From Flavobacteriaceae bacterium F08102 (GTDB taxonomy: Bacteria > Bacteroidota > Bacteroidia > Flavobacteriales > Flavobacteriaceae): a DNA stretch of 64,000 nt. The stretch lies in contig JALKAY010000006.1 in the NCBI GenBank assembly GCA_023015935.1, positions 58,066-122,065 of the forward strand. Direction: 5' to 3'. The first letter of the stretch is position 1, and every line of letters starts with the position of its first letter. The position numbers and the translations under genes are program-made. The notes beneath the pieces are model-generated. The model saw nothing but the letters and a program-made list of their open reading frames with translations, searched no databases and was not told the origin of the DNA. Below are positions 26,799 through 37,633 of this stretch, one piece after another.

Positions 26799-26883
26799 GG
26801 ATAAAGATTCACAGCTAATCGAGCCTAATGAGGTTAGGTCAAATAAATAGAAGCTAAGGTACGTGTTTTAAAATTTTTAACGT

Positions 26884-26915
26884 AAAAAAAAGCTGCTCTC
26901 ATGAGCAGCTTTTTA
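26884..26915 (-). terminator. Terminator downstream of glutamate dehydrogenase
   Basis: AAAGCTGCTC, loop TCAT, GAGCAGCTTT: a perfect 10-base stem. A-rich bases at 26884-26890 on the plus strand give the U tract for the minus-strand gene ending at 26935. Confidence 0.88.
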
Positions 26916-26934
26916 TATATAAATAAGAAGGAGG

Positions 26935-28281
<1,347 letters not shown>

Positions 28282-28322
28282 CTATACTGTTATATTTTAA
28301 AATAAATTGAGTTTTGTCGCAA

Positions 28323-28330
28323 CAAAAGTA
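28323..28330 (-). promoter_or_regulatory. -7 promoter element for gdhA
   Basis: CAAAAGTA on the plus strand reads TACTTTTG on the minus strand, matching TAnnTTTG, 45 bases before the gdhA ATG. No clear -33 TTG was found. Confidence 0.4.
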
Positions 28331-28465
28331 CTTAAAAATGTATAATCTTGAATTTTTGACCCTATTTATTTTTTATGATTTAGCTTTTAATGAACGCATT
28401 CTTAAATTGTTGCCTAAAATGCCATTTCTTTGAAGCTTAGAGGGGTATCAATCGAAGAAAAAATG

Positions 28466-28473
28466 TAAATTTG
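28466..28473 (+). promoter_or_regulatory. -7 promoter element for pheS
   Basis: TAAATTTG at 17 bases before the preferred pheS ATG (28491). A TTG at the usual -33 distance is missing. Confidence 0.4.
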
Positions 28474-28490
28474 CCACCTAAGTGAAAAAC

Positions 28491-29510
28491 ATGTTAGAAA
28501 AGGTAAAATTATTGATACAAGAAGTTGCTGATTTTTCTGGGGACAATCTCGCAGATATAGAGGCCTTCAGGATTAAATTCTTAGGGAGTAAAGGGGTGCT
28601 AAAAAGCCTGTTTGCTGACTTTAAAAATGTAGCGCCAGATCAGAAAAAAGAATTTGGTCAAACCCTCAATACACTTAAAAAAGCGGCTGAAGAAAAGGTT
28701 GAAAATTTAATGGCTTCGTTAGCTTCTAAAGCAGATGAAAATCCAAAATACGGCGATTTAACAAGGCCTGCAGAAGCAATTCAGCTTGGAGCACGACATC
28801 CGATTTCTTTAGTAAAAAATAAAATTGCAGAAGTATTTTCGCGTATAGGCTTTACCATATCTGAAGGGCCTGAAATTGAAGATGATTGGCATAATTTTAC
28901 GGCGTTGAATTTGCCAGAACACCATCCTGCAAGAGATATGCAAGATACTTTTTTTGTTGAGCAAAATCCCGATATGTTGTTACGTACGCATACGTCGTCA
29001 GTACAAATTAGATATATGGAGAATAATCAGCCCCCTATCCGAACTATTTCTCCTGGTCGGGTTTTTAGAAATGAAGATATTTCGGCTAGATCACATTGTA
29101 TTTTCCATCAAGTAGAGGGATTGTATATAGATACAGATGTTTCTTTTGCTGATTTAAAGCAAACTTTGATTTATTTTACCAAAGAGATGTTTGGTAAATC
29201 TAAAATTAGATTACGACCTTCGTATTTTCCATTTACAGAGCCTAGTGCTGAGGTTGATATTTATTGGGGACTTAAAACGGAAACTGATTATCGAATTACA
29301 AAAGGAACTGGATGGTTAGAAATTATGGGGTGTGGAATGGTTGACCCTAACGTTTTGAGGAATACCCATATTGATCCTGAAAAATACAGTGGATTTGCTT
29401 TTGGAATGGGAATAGAACGCATTGCTATGCTCTTGTATCAAATTCCAGATATCAGAATGCTCTTTGAAAATGATATGCGATTTTTAGAACAGTTTAAATC
29501 GGTAATTTAA
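28491..29510 (+). CDS. pheS: Phenylalanyl-tRNA synthetase alpha subunit
   Basis: 339 residues from the ATG at 28491; a GTG three codons upstream is less likely. The N-terminal coiled coil (residues 1-90) is followed by the class II catalytic core: motif 1 around [17 protein letters not shown], motif 2 [25 protein letters not shown], and motif 3 [14 protein letters not shown] near the end. It pairs with PheT, which is not in this window. It begins a tight three-gene unit with a retropepsin-like gene 3 bases after and then purM. Confidence 0.96.
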   Translation: MLEKVKLLIQEVADFSGDNLADIEAFRIKFLGSKGVLKSLFADFKNVAPDQKKEFGQTLNTLKKAAEEKVENLMASLASKADENPKYGDLTRPAEAIQLGARHPISLVKNKIAEVFSRIGFTISEGPEIEDDWHNFTALNLPEHHPARDMQDTFFVEQNPDMLLRTHTSSVQIRYMENNQPPIRTISPGRVFRNEDISARSHCIFHQVEGLYIDTDVSFADLKQTLIYFTKEMFGKSKIRLRPSYFPFTEPSAEVDIYWGLKTETDYRITKGTGWLEIMGCGMVDPNVLRNTHIDPEKYSGFAFGMGIERIAMLLYQIPDIRMLFENDMRFLEQFKSVI

Positions 29511-29512
29511 GG

Positions 29513-29950
29513 ATGAGTCTTCAAAAATATTTGGTTCGAAAAAAATATGAAATTGTCAAGTTAAAACGGACAACATCCAATCATTTTGAGATTAAGGTAA
29601 AAGTGAATGGTGTTAAAGGGCGTTTTATTCTCGATACGGGCGCTTCAAACTCCTGTATGGGTTTGTCGGAAATTGAAAAATATAAATTAAATCCAGAAAT
29701 TTCTGAACAAAAAGCGGCAGGAGCGGGTTCAACTGAGATAGAAACGCAAATAGCCCAAAATAATAAGGTGAAAATTGGGGGATTTACCCTTAAAAAAGTA
29801 CCTTTAGTATTGCTGGATTTGTCCCATATTAATACGGCCTTAACAATGCAGGATGCGAAAAAAGTTCAAGGGATTATTGGCGCGGACTTGTTAACAAAAT
29901 CCAAAGCTGTTATTGACTACAATAAGAAAAAACTTTATCTATTAAAATAA
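29513..29950 (+). CDS. Retropepsin-like aspartic protease (clan AA)
   Basis: 145 residues, single-domain. The active-site motif is FILDTGAS with Asp41; the downstream GIIGADLL segment (about residues 121-127) matches the second hydrophobic-hydrophobic-Gly motif, so it would work as a homodimer like retroviral proteases. No signal peptide is seen, so it may be cytoplasmic. It lies 2 bases after the pheS stop and overlaps purM by one base (TAATG). Substrate unknown; catalytic activity in this bacterial group is little studied. Confidence 0.85.
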   Translation: MSLQKYLVRKKYEIVKLKRTTSNHFEIKVKVNGVKGRFILDTGASNSCMGLSEIEKYKLNPEISEQKAAGAGSTEIETQIAQNNKVKIGGFTLKKVPLVLLDLSHINTALTMQDAKKVQGIIGADLLTKSKAVIDYNKKKLYLLK

Positions 29951-31125
29951 TGAGTGCTGCCGATCAACGATATAAACTCAGAGGTGTCTCTGCTGCAAAA
30001 GAAGATGTTCACAAAGCGATTGAAAATATCGATAAAGGGTTATTTCCAAAAGCCTTTTGTAAAATTGTGCCCGATTATTTAACCCAAGACGAGGACTATT
30101 GCCTTGTAATGCATGCTGATGGAGCAGGAACAAAATCTTCCTTAGCGTATATGTATTGGAAAGAAACTGGGGATCTTTCGGTTTGGAAAGGAATTGCGCA
30201 AGATGCGTTAATTATGAATATCGATGATTTACTTTGTGTTGGAGCTACAGACAATATTATGTTGTCTTCGACCATTGGTAGAAATAAGAATTTAATCCCC
30301 GGTGAAGTTTTATCGGCCTTAATTAATGGAAGTGAAGAACTGCTGAAAGACTTAAAAGATTTTGGCGTAACCATCCACTCTACAGGAGGGGAAACGGCTG
30401 ATGTAGGGGATTTAGTTCGTACCATTATTGTCGATTCAACGGTGACCGCTAGAATGAAACGATCGGAAGTAATTGACAATGCAAATATCAGACCTGGAGA
30501 TGTTATCGTTGGTTTGGCTTCGTATGGACAGGCTACCTATGAAACTGAATACAATGGAGGAATGGGGAGTAATGGTCTTACTTCCGCACGTCATGATGTG
30601 TTTGGAAAGTATCTCGCTGATAAATATCCTGAAAGTTATGATAATGCAGTCCCAGAGGAATTGGTCTATTCAGGAAATATTAAATTGACTGACCCGGTAG
30701 AAGGAACATCCTTGGATGCTGGCAAGTTAGTGCTATCACCTACGAGAACGTATGCGCCAATCATTAAGAAGATACTAGACAATCATAGGTCAGCAATTCA
30801 TGGGATGGTTCACTGTAGTGGAGGTGCCCAAACTAAAATTTTACATTTTGTAGATGAGGTACATATAATCAAAGATAACCTCTTTGAAGTACCTCCCTTA
30901 TTTCAATTAATCCAAGCGCAATCTAAAACTGATTGGAAAGAGATGTATCAGGTTTTTAATTGTGGACATCGAATGGAGTTGTACGTACCTGAAACAGTTG
31001 CAGAAGATTTAATAGCTATTTCAAAATCGTTTGGGGTAGATGCGCAAATTGTGGGTCGTGTTGAGGCTTCTTCAACTAAAAAATTGACCATATCAAGCAC
31101 ATACGGTACCTTTGAGTATGTGTAA
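29950..31125 (+). CDS. purM: Phosphoribosylformylglycinamidine cyclo-ligase (AIR synthase)
   Basis: 391 residues, the longer form usual in Bacteroidota. VMHADGAGTKSSLAYMYW contains the ATP/FGAM-binding aspartate and lysine, and DALIMNIDDLLCVGA the helix that follows. STGGETADVGDLVRT and GLASYGQATYE are further PurM-family signatures. It forms AIR from FGAM in purine synthesis. The start overlaps the previous stop by one base, indicating translational coupling. A non-purine AIR-synthase-related role is possible but less likely. Confidence 0.85.
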   Translation: MSAADQRYKLRGVSAAKEDVHKAIENIDKGLFPKAFCKIVPDYLTQDEDYCLVMHADGAGTKSSLAYMYWKETGDLSVWKGIAQDALIMNIDDLLCVGATDNIMLSSTIGRNKNLIPGEVLSALINGSEELLKDLKDFGVTIHSTGGETADVGDLVRTIIVDSTVTARMKRSEVIDNANIRPGDVIVGLASYGQATYETEYNGGMGSNGLTSARHDVFGKYLADKYPESYDNAVPEELVYSGNIKLTDPVEGTSLDAGKLVLSPTRTYAPIIKKILDNHRSAIHGMVHCSGGAQTKILHFVDEVHIIKDNLFEVPPLFQLIQAQSKTDWKEMYQVFNCGHRMELYVPETVAEDLIAISKSFGVDAQIVGRVEASSTKKLTISSTYGTFEYV

Positions 31126-31651
31126 GTTTTCAGGGTAAATTTCGATAAAGACTATTTTTTAAGCAAATTGATGCACTATAGATCTTAAAAATCAATTCTA
31201 TTCTTTAAGGGGTGATATATTGAAATGGTATTTATTTGGAGGTTGTACCTCACATTTTATGGGTATGATTAAAAGAGTGGGATTTTTTTGACTTTAATTC
31301 GTTTAAATTTTTAATTTTAACTGGTTTATACTCGCAGAAGGTAATTTTTGGTCAGTGAATAAATTATTCTTTTAGCGATTTCTCTGATTGTATATTTGCG
31401 TTTTATGCGCTGTGTCGATTATAGAGCGTAATCACAAGAGAGGTTTTGATTATTTTATTTGGCATAGCCTAAGACGAGTTTGTTTACAATTCCATGGTGT
31501 TTAATTTGTATGCTATGTGTTGTTAAATCGTTCAACTACATTGAATTTTTTGAAGTCAACGAAAGACGATCTCCAAATGAATAATATTAAAATAGTCATT
31601 TACCACGTAACTTTTAGTGAAAAATAGTTACTAATGAAATAAACCAACTCA
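31126..31651. other. Intergenic region upstream of the DUF5687 transporter
   Basis: 526 AT-rich bases without a credible gene. TATATTTG at 31391-31398 matches a -7 element, but only an 8-codon frame follows it, so it may be a promoter with a long leader or chance. No hairpin with a U tract was found. Confidence 0.4.
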
Positions 31652-33130
31652 ATGATTTTACGTTTTGCAAATTTAGAATGGAAACAATTTTTTAGATCTT
31701 CTTATTGGCAAAAAAGCATGGCATTAAATGTGCTTATGGTGATTTTTGCTTTGTATTTTATATTGATCTTTCTAGGTTTAGGGCTTGGATTATATCCCTT
31801 ATTAAGGGAGCTTTACCCTGAAAGTGATCCCTTTGTCATGGTTAATCGTTTTCTTTTTTTTTGGCTGTTAACCGATTTAGGAATACGGTTTTTCTTGCAG
31901 AAACTACCGGTTATGAATGTCAAACCTCTGTTAGTTCTTCCCTTAAAGACTTCTAAAATTATTCATTATGTATTGCGAAAGTCAGCCTTGTCTTTTTTTA
32001 ATTTCTTACCGATGTTTACGGCAATCCCATTTGGAATAATGCTGTTGTTAAAAGGATATGCCCCATGGCAAGTTATCACATGGAATGTACTTATTCTTCT
32101 TTTAACACTCCTAATAAACTATTTGAACTTCATTATAGAGCGCTTGTCGTCAAAAACAGAATTATCCTTTCTGCCGATTATCGCACTTATTTCAGGAGTG
32201 TTTGCCTTAAATTATTTTGGTTTAATATCGTTTGAAAACTTGGTAGAAAGAGGAGTGAATTCAATTGTGCAAAACCCACTTTACCTCTTAATCCCATTTG
32301 CGCTTTTAGTGGGGCTTTATCGGGTTAATTACATAAGTTTGAAAGAGAACCTTTACATAGATCAATCCTTAAAAAGTAAAACGAAAGAAGCAAATACGAC
32401 GGATTTAAAATGGACCCGGCGTTTTGGATCTGTAGCTCCTTTTTTACAATTGGATTTGAAGTTAATCTGGCGTAATAAACGTCCGCGATCTACTGTTTTT
32501 ATTTTAATAATGGGCTTACTCTATGGGTTGATATTTTATCCAAATCCGCATTACCAAGATATGCAGTGGCTGTATGTCTTCGTTGGGATATTTGTGACAG
32601 GAGTCTTTATGATTAATTTCGGACAGTTTATTCCGGCTTGGGACAGTGGGTATTACAAATTATTAATGAGTCAAAATATTAAGTATAAAGAATACCTTAC
32701 CTCCAAATATCTCTTGATGCAAATGAGTGCAGTAATTATGTTTGTGCTAAGTATCCCCTATGTGTATTTTGGATGGGATATTTTATTGATTCATTTTGCT
32801 GCAATGATTTTTAACATCGGGGTTAATTCACATATATTGCTGTTTGGTGGATCTTTTAATCGTAAAAGAATTGATTTAAATCAACGAGCTGCCTTTAATT
32901 ATCAAGGAACTGGTGCGGTTCAATGGCTAATAGGGTTTCCGCTATTGCTTTTGCCGATGCTTTTTTTCTATGTACCTTACCATTATTTAGGATTTGAGGC
33001 GGGTATAGCTACAGTAATTATTATAGGAGTTATAGGTGTTGTTTTTCATCAGAAAATAATGCAAATGATTACGGCTAAATATATTGATAGTAAATACGCT
33101 ATGATTGATGCCTTTGAACAAACCAATTAA
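31652..33130 (+). CDS. ABC transporter permease of the DUF5687 family
   Basis: 492 residues with about ten hydrophobic helices (for example 24-48, 66-80, 97-150, 170-190, 208-224, 286-330, 352-400, 422-470) and basic loops, no signal peptide. The long soluble stretch near 235-280 (KSKTKEANTTDLKWTRRFG) lies mid-protein. The ATP-binding gene follows 25 bases downstream, so the two form a two-component ABC exporter. The substrate is unknown for this family, which I associate with Bacteroidota. Confidence 0.85.
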   Translation: MILRFANLEWKQFFRSSYWQKSMALNVLMVIFALYFILIFLGLGLGLYPLLRELYPESDPFVMVNRFLFFWLLTDLGIRFFLQKLPVMNVKPLLVLPLKTSKIIHYVLRKSALSFFNFLPMFTAIPFGIMLLLKGYAPWQVITWNVLILLLTLLINYLNFIIERLSSKTELSFLPIIALISGVFALNYFGLISFENLVERGVNSIVQNPLYLLIPFALLVGLYRVNYISLKENLYIDQSLKSKTKEANTTDLKWTRRFGSVAPFLQLDLKLIWRNKRPRSTVFILIMGLLYGLIFYPNPHYQDMQWLYVFVGIFVTGVFMINFGQFIPAWDSGYYKLLMSQNIKYKEYLTSKYLLMQMSAVIMFVLSIPYVYFGWDILLIHFAAMIFNIGVNSHILLFGGSFNRKRIDLNQRAAFNYQGTGAVQWLIGFPLLLLPMLFFYVPYHYLGFEAGIATVIIIGVIGVVFHQKIMQMITAKYIDSKYAMIDAFEQTN

Positions 33131-33155
33131 TTGACTAAATAATACCCATATACAG

Positions 33156-33851
33156 ATGATACACGTAAAAGATCTAAGCAAGTGTTACGGACAAACTACC
33201 GTGTTGCATATACCATCACTCGATATTCCAAAAGGACAAACCTTCGGATTAGTAGGGAATAATGGGGCTGGAAAAACGACTTTTTTTAATGTATTACTTG
33301 ATTTGATTAAACCCACAACAGGCCATATTGAAATTGATGGAATTCAGGTAAATAAAAGCGAAGCGTGGAAACCTTTAACGGCTGCATTTATTGATGAAAC
33401 GTTTTTAATAGGGTACCTAACCCCTGAAGAATACTTTTATTTTATTGGTGAGTTACGTGGCTTGAATAAAGCGGATGTGGATACGTTTGTGTTGCAGTTT
33501 GAGGAGCTTTTCAATGGGGAAATATTAGGGAAAAAGAAGTATTTACGTGATTTGTCAAAAGGAAATCAGAAAAAAGTTGGAATCGTTGCTGCGATGTTAG
33601 GGAATCCTGAATTGATTGTACTGGATGAGCCTTTTGCGAACCTTGATCCTACAACGCAAATTCGTTTAAAAAAGCTGCTCAAAACGCTAACGGAAAACCT
33701 GCAGGCTACCGTGTTGATTTCGAGTCATGATTTAGGGCATGTAACGGAAGTGTGTGAGCGAATTGTGGTTTTAGAAAAAGGAGAAGTGATTAAAGACCTA
33801 GCCACTTCGGCTGAAACATTAAAAGAATTGGAACATCATTTTTCAGTATAA
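33156..33851 (+). CDS. ABC transporter ATP-binding protein partner of the DUF5687 permease
   Basis: 231 residues. Walker A GNNGAGKTT at about 33-41, signature LSKGNQKKV, Walker B LIVLDEP and switch histidine in SSHDLGHV. It is of the CcmA/NatA export type. It directly follows the DUF5687 permease gene and is presumably cotranscribed. No terminator was recognised downstream. Confidence 0.93.
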   Translation: MIHVKDLSKCYGQTTVLHIPSLDIPKGQTFGLVGNNGAGKTTFFNVLLDLIKPTTGHIEIDGIQVNKSEAWKPLTAAFIDETFLIGYLTPEEYFYFIGELRGLNKADVDTFVLQFEELFNGEILGKKKYLRDLSKGNQKKVGIVAAMLGNPELIVLDEPFANLDPTTQIRLKKLLKTLTENLQATVLISSHDLGHVTEVCERIVVLEKGEVIKDLATSAETLKELEHHFSV

Positions 33852-34445
33852 ATATGATGTTAATATTCACGTAAATGGAACTGAAAAAAGAACCCAAATC
33901 TCAACGGATAAATAACAAACAAAACCAAGCTTCAAATAATCAAATTTCAAACAGACCTATTTCTGTGCACTAGATTTCAAGTTGATAATTGGAATTTAGC
34001 TTGTGAAATTTGGAATTTGTGACTCGTTTATTGGAATTATTTTTTTCAATGCAGGGTCACTTCGATCATTATCTAGATATCCTTCAGGTTAAATTTAAAC
34101 CGCGTTCTTTATTCGTAAAAATAGTGTTCGAAGGAGAAGAATTTATTTTTTTTAGGGTATTGGTAGGTTTTCATCCCCAACAATTGCATCCAACAGAGAG
34201 CATATTAGGGAGCAAAGGAATTGTATTTCAGGATCCTTTATTTATTTAAAAGTCAATAATTGTGCATTTTAAAATTAGCTTAATTGCGGTTTTTTAGTAA
34301 AAAGTTTGCGGGAAAACCGCAGCAAAATATCATTTTTAGATGTTAATTTTGAATTCACACTAGTCGTTTTTCCTTCATAAATTAATGGAGACACACGCTT
34401 TGTGCTTGTCAATGTTTTGGGGGATTTAAGCAATGATAGAAAAAA
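33852..34445. other. Intergenic region with degenerate low-complexity repeats
   Basis: 594 bases with no gene I accept. About 33890-34045 is made of runs related to AAATTTGGAATTTG and their reverse complements, a filler pattern often seen between genes in Flavobacteriaceae. A 79-codon frame at 34010 starts inside that filler and shows no domain. Terminator-like features were not seen. Confidence 0.45.
33890..34045. repeat. Degenerate inverted AAATTTGG-type repeats
   Basis: The left half reads CAAACAAAACCAAG and CAAATTTCAAAC; the right half carries GAAATTTGGAATTTGTGA and TTATTGGAATTA. The halves are imperfect inverted versions of one low-complexity theme rather than a defined element. Confidence 0.4.
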
Positions 34446-35474
34446 ATGATCGATATGAAACCATTAGTTCAAACGTTATTGAATGAGCAAAATGAAAATG
34501 CTTATGCTCATGTACCTTTAGACTTATTAAGTGTACGTGCGATAGTACAGAAGTTTAGAAGGCAACAGAATGCCCAATCAATCGATGATATAGATCAAAC
34601 TCTTTCTGTTTATTATGATTATTGTAATACGTTGCAGACCGTTCATAAATTTGTTCCAGTCAGTGTTGATTGGGAGCAAGTAAAACAATGCAAACGCCCT
34701 AGTAGACCACAGGAGACTAATATCAATGAAGTAAAAGCAAAAAAGCGTTTAGCTAATTTTAAACCGACTGTTTATGATAAACTATTTGGGACACATCAAA
34801 AGGAAATTAGTCGATTGGAAAATTATATTGAACAGGCCCGCTATAAAGATGTGATGTTGAATCAGCGTAATTTACAACGTTATGAGGAGGAATTAAGTAC
34901 TTGGATGGAGTTGCAACAGCTGCGTAAAGGGTTTGAAAAAGGAGAGCAAAAAGCCTATAAAGAGGCTCTTCATTTTTTCAATCCGTATGCCTTAGTTGAA
35001 GCGCTAGGGGGGCAAATTGGGTTTCATTTAGATGGAGAAAAAATTGATTTTGATGTTTATATTAATCCAAAGACAACAATTCCTAATTATGAATTTAATC
35101 GTATGTCTAAAACTGCGTTGTTAAAGTGTAAACTATCGAAAAAAGCGTTTAACACGTATTTAAAAAATCATATTTCTTCAGTTGCACTTAAGATTGCCCG
35201 GGAGACGTATAATTTGGTTCCCATTGATCAACTTCGAATTAATGTATATTTTAAATCGGTTGACGAAACACAACAAACAAGTTGTGAGCAGATTATGTCG
35301 GTTCTTTTCACAAAGGGAAAATTCATGCATTTAGATTTTGAAAATAGTAATATTAACGATCTTTTAATTGAGTTTCGACGTGAATTACACTTCAATACTT
35401 ACCAAGGCTTTAAGCCAGTTTTAAAGGTGCCATTTTCTATGGACTTGCCAAATTTTATGACCCATGTAAATTAG
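34446..35474 (+). CDS. Hypothetical protein with central coiled coil
   Basis: 342 residues (339 from the second ATG). No signal peptide or membrane helix. Residues about 125-175 (KEISRLENYIEQARYKDVML, then QRYEEELSTWMELQQLR) predict a coiled coil. The C-terminal third (IARETYNLVPIDQLRINVYF, then DLLIEFRRELHF) is an alpha/beta domain resembling that of poorly characterised coiled-coil proteins scattered in many bacterial phyla. No catalytic motif was recognised and no function is assigned. It is monocistronic and flanked by long intergenic spacers. Confidence 0.75.
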   Translation: MIDMKPLVQTLLNEQNENAYAHVPLDLLSVRAIVQKFRRQQNAQSIDDIDQTLSVYYDYCNTLQTVHKFVPVSVDWEQVKQCKRPSRPQETNINEVKAKKRLANFKPTVYDKLFGTHQKEISRLENYIEQARYKDVMLNQRNLQRYEEELSTWMELQQLRKGFEKGEQKAYKEALHFFNPYALVEALGGQIGFHLDGEKIDFDVYINPKTTIPNYEFNRMSKTALLKCKLSKKAFNTYLKNHISSVALKIARETYNLVPIDQLRINVYFKSVDETQQTSCEQIMSVLFTKGKFMHLDFENSNINDLLIEFRRELHFNTYQGFKPVLKVPFSMDLPNFMTHVN

Positions 35475-35934
35475 GTAGACAGAAGGGGAATACAACTCGT
35501 TGTTTACTAATTTTTAAGCGGAGGTAGTAAAATAAAAAGACCACAATAAGGTGTTTTAGAAAATTTGGATAATTGATATTTAAGTTAAACTATACTTTTT
35601 AAGAAGAGCGTATATCATTCTCGATCAAAATAATATTGCGTGAAAAAGTATAGTTTTTTGTATATGTATAGTGGTTAAGTTGATCTTTTTGTTCAAGAAG
35701 CCTTTAGTGGATTTAGCTAAACTACGCGTTTAATTGGTTGATGCTAATTTGATTAAATTTCAACGATTCTTTTCCTAATAAAGTATTAATGATTTAAAGG
35801 TTTCTTCGGTCTAGGTTCCATACCATTTACTATTGCATTCTGTCTAAGAAGATTCAATAAAAAGTTAATCCCATTTTTTAAAGTCAAAAAAAACTAAAAA
35901 AAATAATCTAAAAGGATTGGTTTGGGCATTAAAC
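35475..35934. other. Intergenic region with an inverted repeat
   Basis: 460 bases with no credible gene. It holds a 14-base inverted repeat at 35587-35656, listed separately, and A-rich runs near 35886-35903 next to the 40-base palindrome. Confidence 0.5.
35587..35656. repeat. 14-base perfect inverted repeat with a 42-base loop
   Basis: AAACTATACTTTTT at 35587-35600 pairs exactly with AAAAAGTATAGTTT at 35643-35656. A T-run ends at 35659, so in plus-strand RNA it could act as a terminator for the coiled-coil gene at some distance, or it could be the remnant of a small mobile element. Confidence 0.5.
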
Positions 35935-35974
35935 AATTTGTAGACCTGTCAGGTACCTGACAGGTCTACAAATT
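35935..35974. repeat. Perfect 40-base palindrome abutting the nhaC stop codon
   Basis: The half-site runs AATTTGTAGACCTGTCAG then GT, followed by its exact reverse complement with no spacer. The next base is the first base of the nhaC stop codon. The GACCTGTCAGGT core resembles REP-like palindromes that I recall from other Bacteroidota genomes. In RNA it forms a 20-base hairpin, probably ending or protecting the nhaC transcript. Confidence 0.85.
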
Positions 35975-37462
35975 TTAACTGGTTAATCCAATGATCAAAT
36001 ATAAGAGTGCTGCTAAGACTCCACCTACTAATGCGTATGGGAGCTGTGTCCTGACATGATCAATATGGTCAGAGGCGGAGGCCATTGATGATATGATGGA
36101 TGTGTCTGAAATTGGAGAGCAATGGTCTCCAAAGACACCACCGCCAAGACTTGCTGCTACCACCAAGGTTACATTAGCACCATGTGCTTCAGCCATTGGA
36201 ATGGCAATGGCCAACATAATAGCAAAAGTACCCCATGAAGTACCAGTGCTAAAAGCAATAAATGAACTGATAAGAAAAACAACCATGGGTAAAAATGCAG
36301 GAGAAAGCCAGTCTTTGGACCAATTTGCTACAAATTCCCCAGTGCCTAATGCCTTACATGCCTCGCCAATTCCAAAAGCTAACATCATTAAAAGTGCTAG
36401 AGGCATTAATTCGCTAATACCTTTTAGTATCAAATCCACCATTTCTTTACTGCGCATTAGCCCTTGAGCTCTGTATAAAATCATGGCAACTAGTAGAGAT
36501 GAAGTAACCGCATAGAGTACTGATGAAGAACCTGATCCAGCTCCTAAAGATGATATAAAATGGTTCCACCAGGAAGTGTATTCTGTCACTTCATTCCATC
36601 CAGTAAAAGCTAGCCAAACAGGCATCATCACCACCATGGTAAGTAATGGTATAATCATATTGTAGGCTTTTGCCTCAATGCCATCTTTGGGTTTGTAGGA
36701 AGTGACTGTTTCAGAGATCATTGGTTTTGCACCATCTCTCAATAATTTTCCCGTTTTTTTAGTTCGTTTTTCGGCAGTGGCCATTGGACCAAAATCCTTT
36801 TTACTCAAAATAATAATAAAGACCATTAACAAAGCAATGATAGGGTAGAAATTATATTTGATGGAAGTCATTAACATGCCAAAAGGATTCGCTATCCCTT
36901 GCGTAAGTAATAACCCCATAATAAAGGCGCCCCAGGCGTTAAATGGAATTAAAATAGAGGAGGGAGCAGAGCTTGAATCTGCGATATAAGCTAATTTTTC
37001 ACGAGGTATTTTAAGTTTATCAAATACTGGACGATAAATTGTTCCAACACTTAGCGAACTAATGCTTGTTTCTACAAATAACACCATCCCTGTTAATAAA
37101 GCTAATAATTGAACAACAACTCGACTATAGCCTGCTTGTTTATTCTCAAAATAGACAATTAATTTGTTTAGTTTATTGACAAATCCTTCTACCCCACGTG
37201 AATATTGAATAAACAAGAGTAGTGCTCCTACTAATGCGCTAAACATTATAGTGCGTGTATTTCCTTCTGATCGGAAGACGTTGACAAATGCTTCAAGTGT
37301 AGCCAAGGTGCCATCTAAAAGATTCCAATCGCTCATAATAAGCCATGAAAACCAAATTCCTAGGACCAATGCCACATAAACCTGTCGAGTTTTTAAGGCT
37401 AATACAATGGCAATAATTGGAGGTAAGATTGATAAGAATCCGAAATTTGTTGGGTCGCTCAT
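35975..37462 (-). CDS. Na+/H+ antiporter of the NhaC family
   Basis: 495 residues with about 12 transmembrane helices. The conserved NhaC-type segments GVFGDHCSPISDTSIISSMAS and FSTGTSWGTFAIMLAIAIP near the C-terminus and the ETSISSLSVGTIYRP region mid-protein identify the family. It exchanges sodium (in some members with another solute such as lactate or malate) for protons across the inner membrane, consistent with a marine or saline habitat but not proof of it. It stands alone and its stop codon touches a 40-base palindrome. Confidence 0.9.
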   Translation of the reverse strand: MSDPTNFGFLSILPPIIAIVLALKTRQVYVALVLGIWFSWLIMSDWNLLDGTLATLEAFVNVFRSEGNTRTIMFSALVGALLLFIQYSRGVEGFVNKLNKLIVYFENKQAGYSRVVVQLLALLTGMVLFVETSISSLSVGTIYRPVFDKLKIPREKLAYIADSSSAPSSILIPFNAWGAFIMGLLLTQGIANPFGMLMTSIKYNFYPIIALLMVFIIILSKKDFGPMATAEKRTKKTGKLLRDGAKPMISETVTSYKPKDGIEAKAYNMIIPLLTMVVMMPVWLAFTGWNEVTEYTSWWNHFISSLGAGSGSSSVLYAVTSSLLVAMILYRAQGLMRSKEMVDLILKGISELMPLALLMMLAFGIGEACKALGTGEFVANWSKDWLSPAFLPMVVFLISSFIAFSTGTSWGTFAIMLAIAIPMAEAHGANVTLVVAASLGGGVFGDHCSPISDTSIISSMASASDHIDHVRTQLPYALVGGVLAALLYLIIGLTS

Positions 37463-37633
37463 AAGGTTTGTACTAGGATAGCCCTAAATATATAAAAAGA
37501 ATTAGAAACTTAGTTGCCCCATGAATCTTTATTAGATTAATTGAAAGGAGGTCCTTACTTCTTGCTATTTTTTTTAATATTGTGAAGGGAAATTTAGTTT
37601 TAACAAGTTTAGATCATTTAAATTTGATATACG

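Noticed and set aside
34010..34249. 79-codon plus-strand frame after the ABC transporter
   Set aside because: Begins in low-complexity AAATTTGG-type repeats; no domain.
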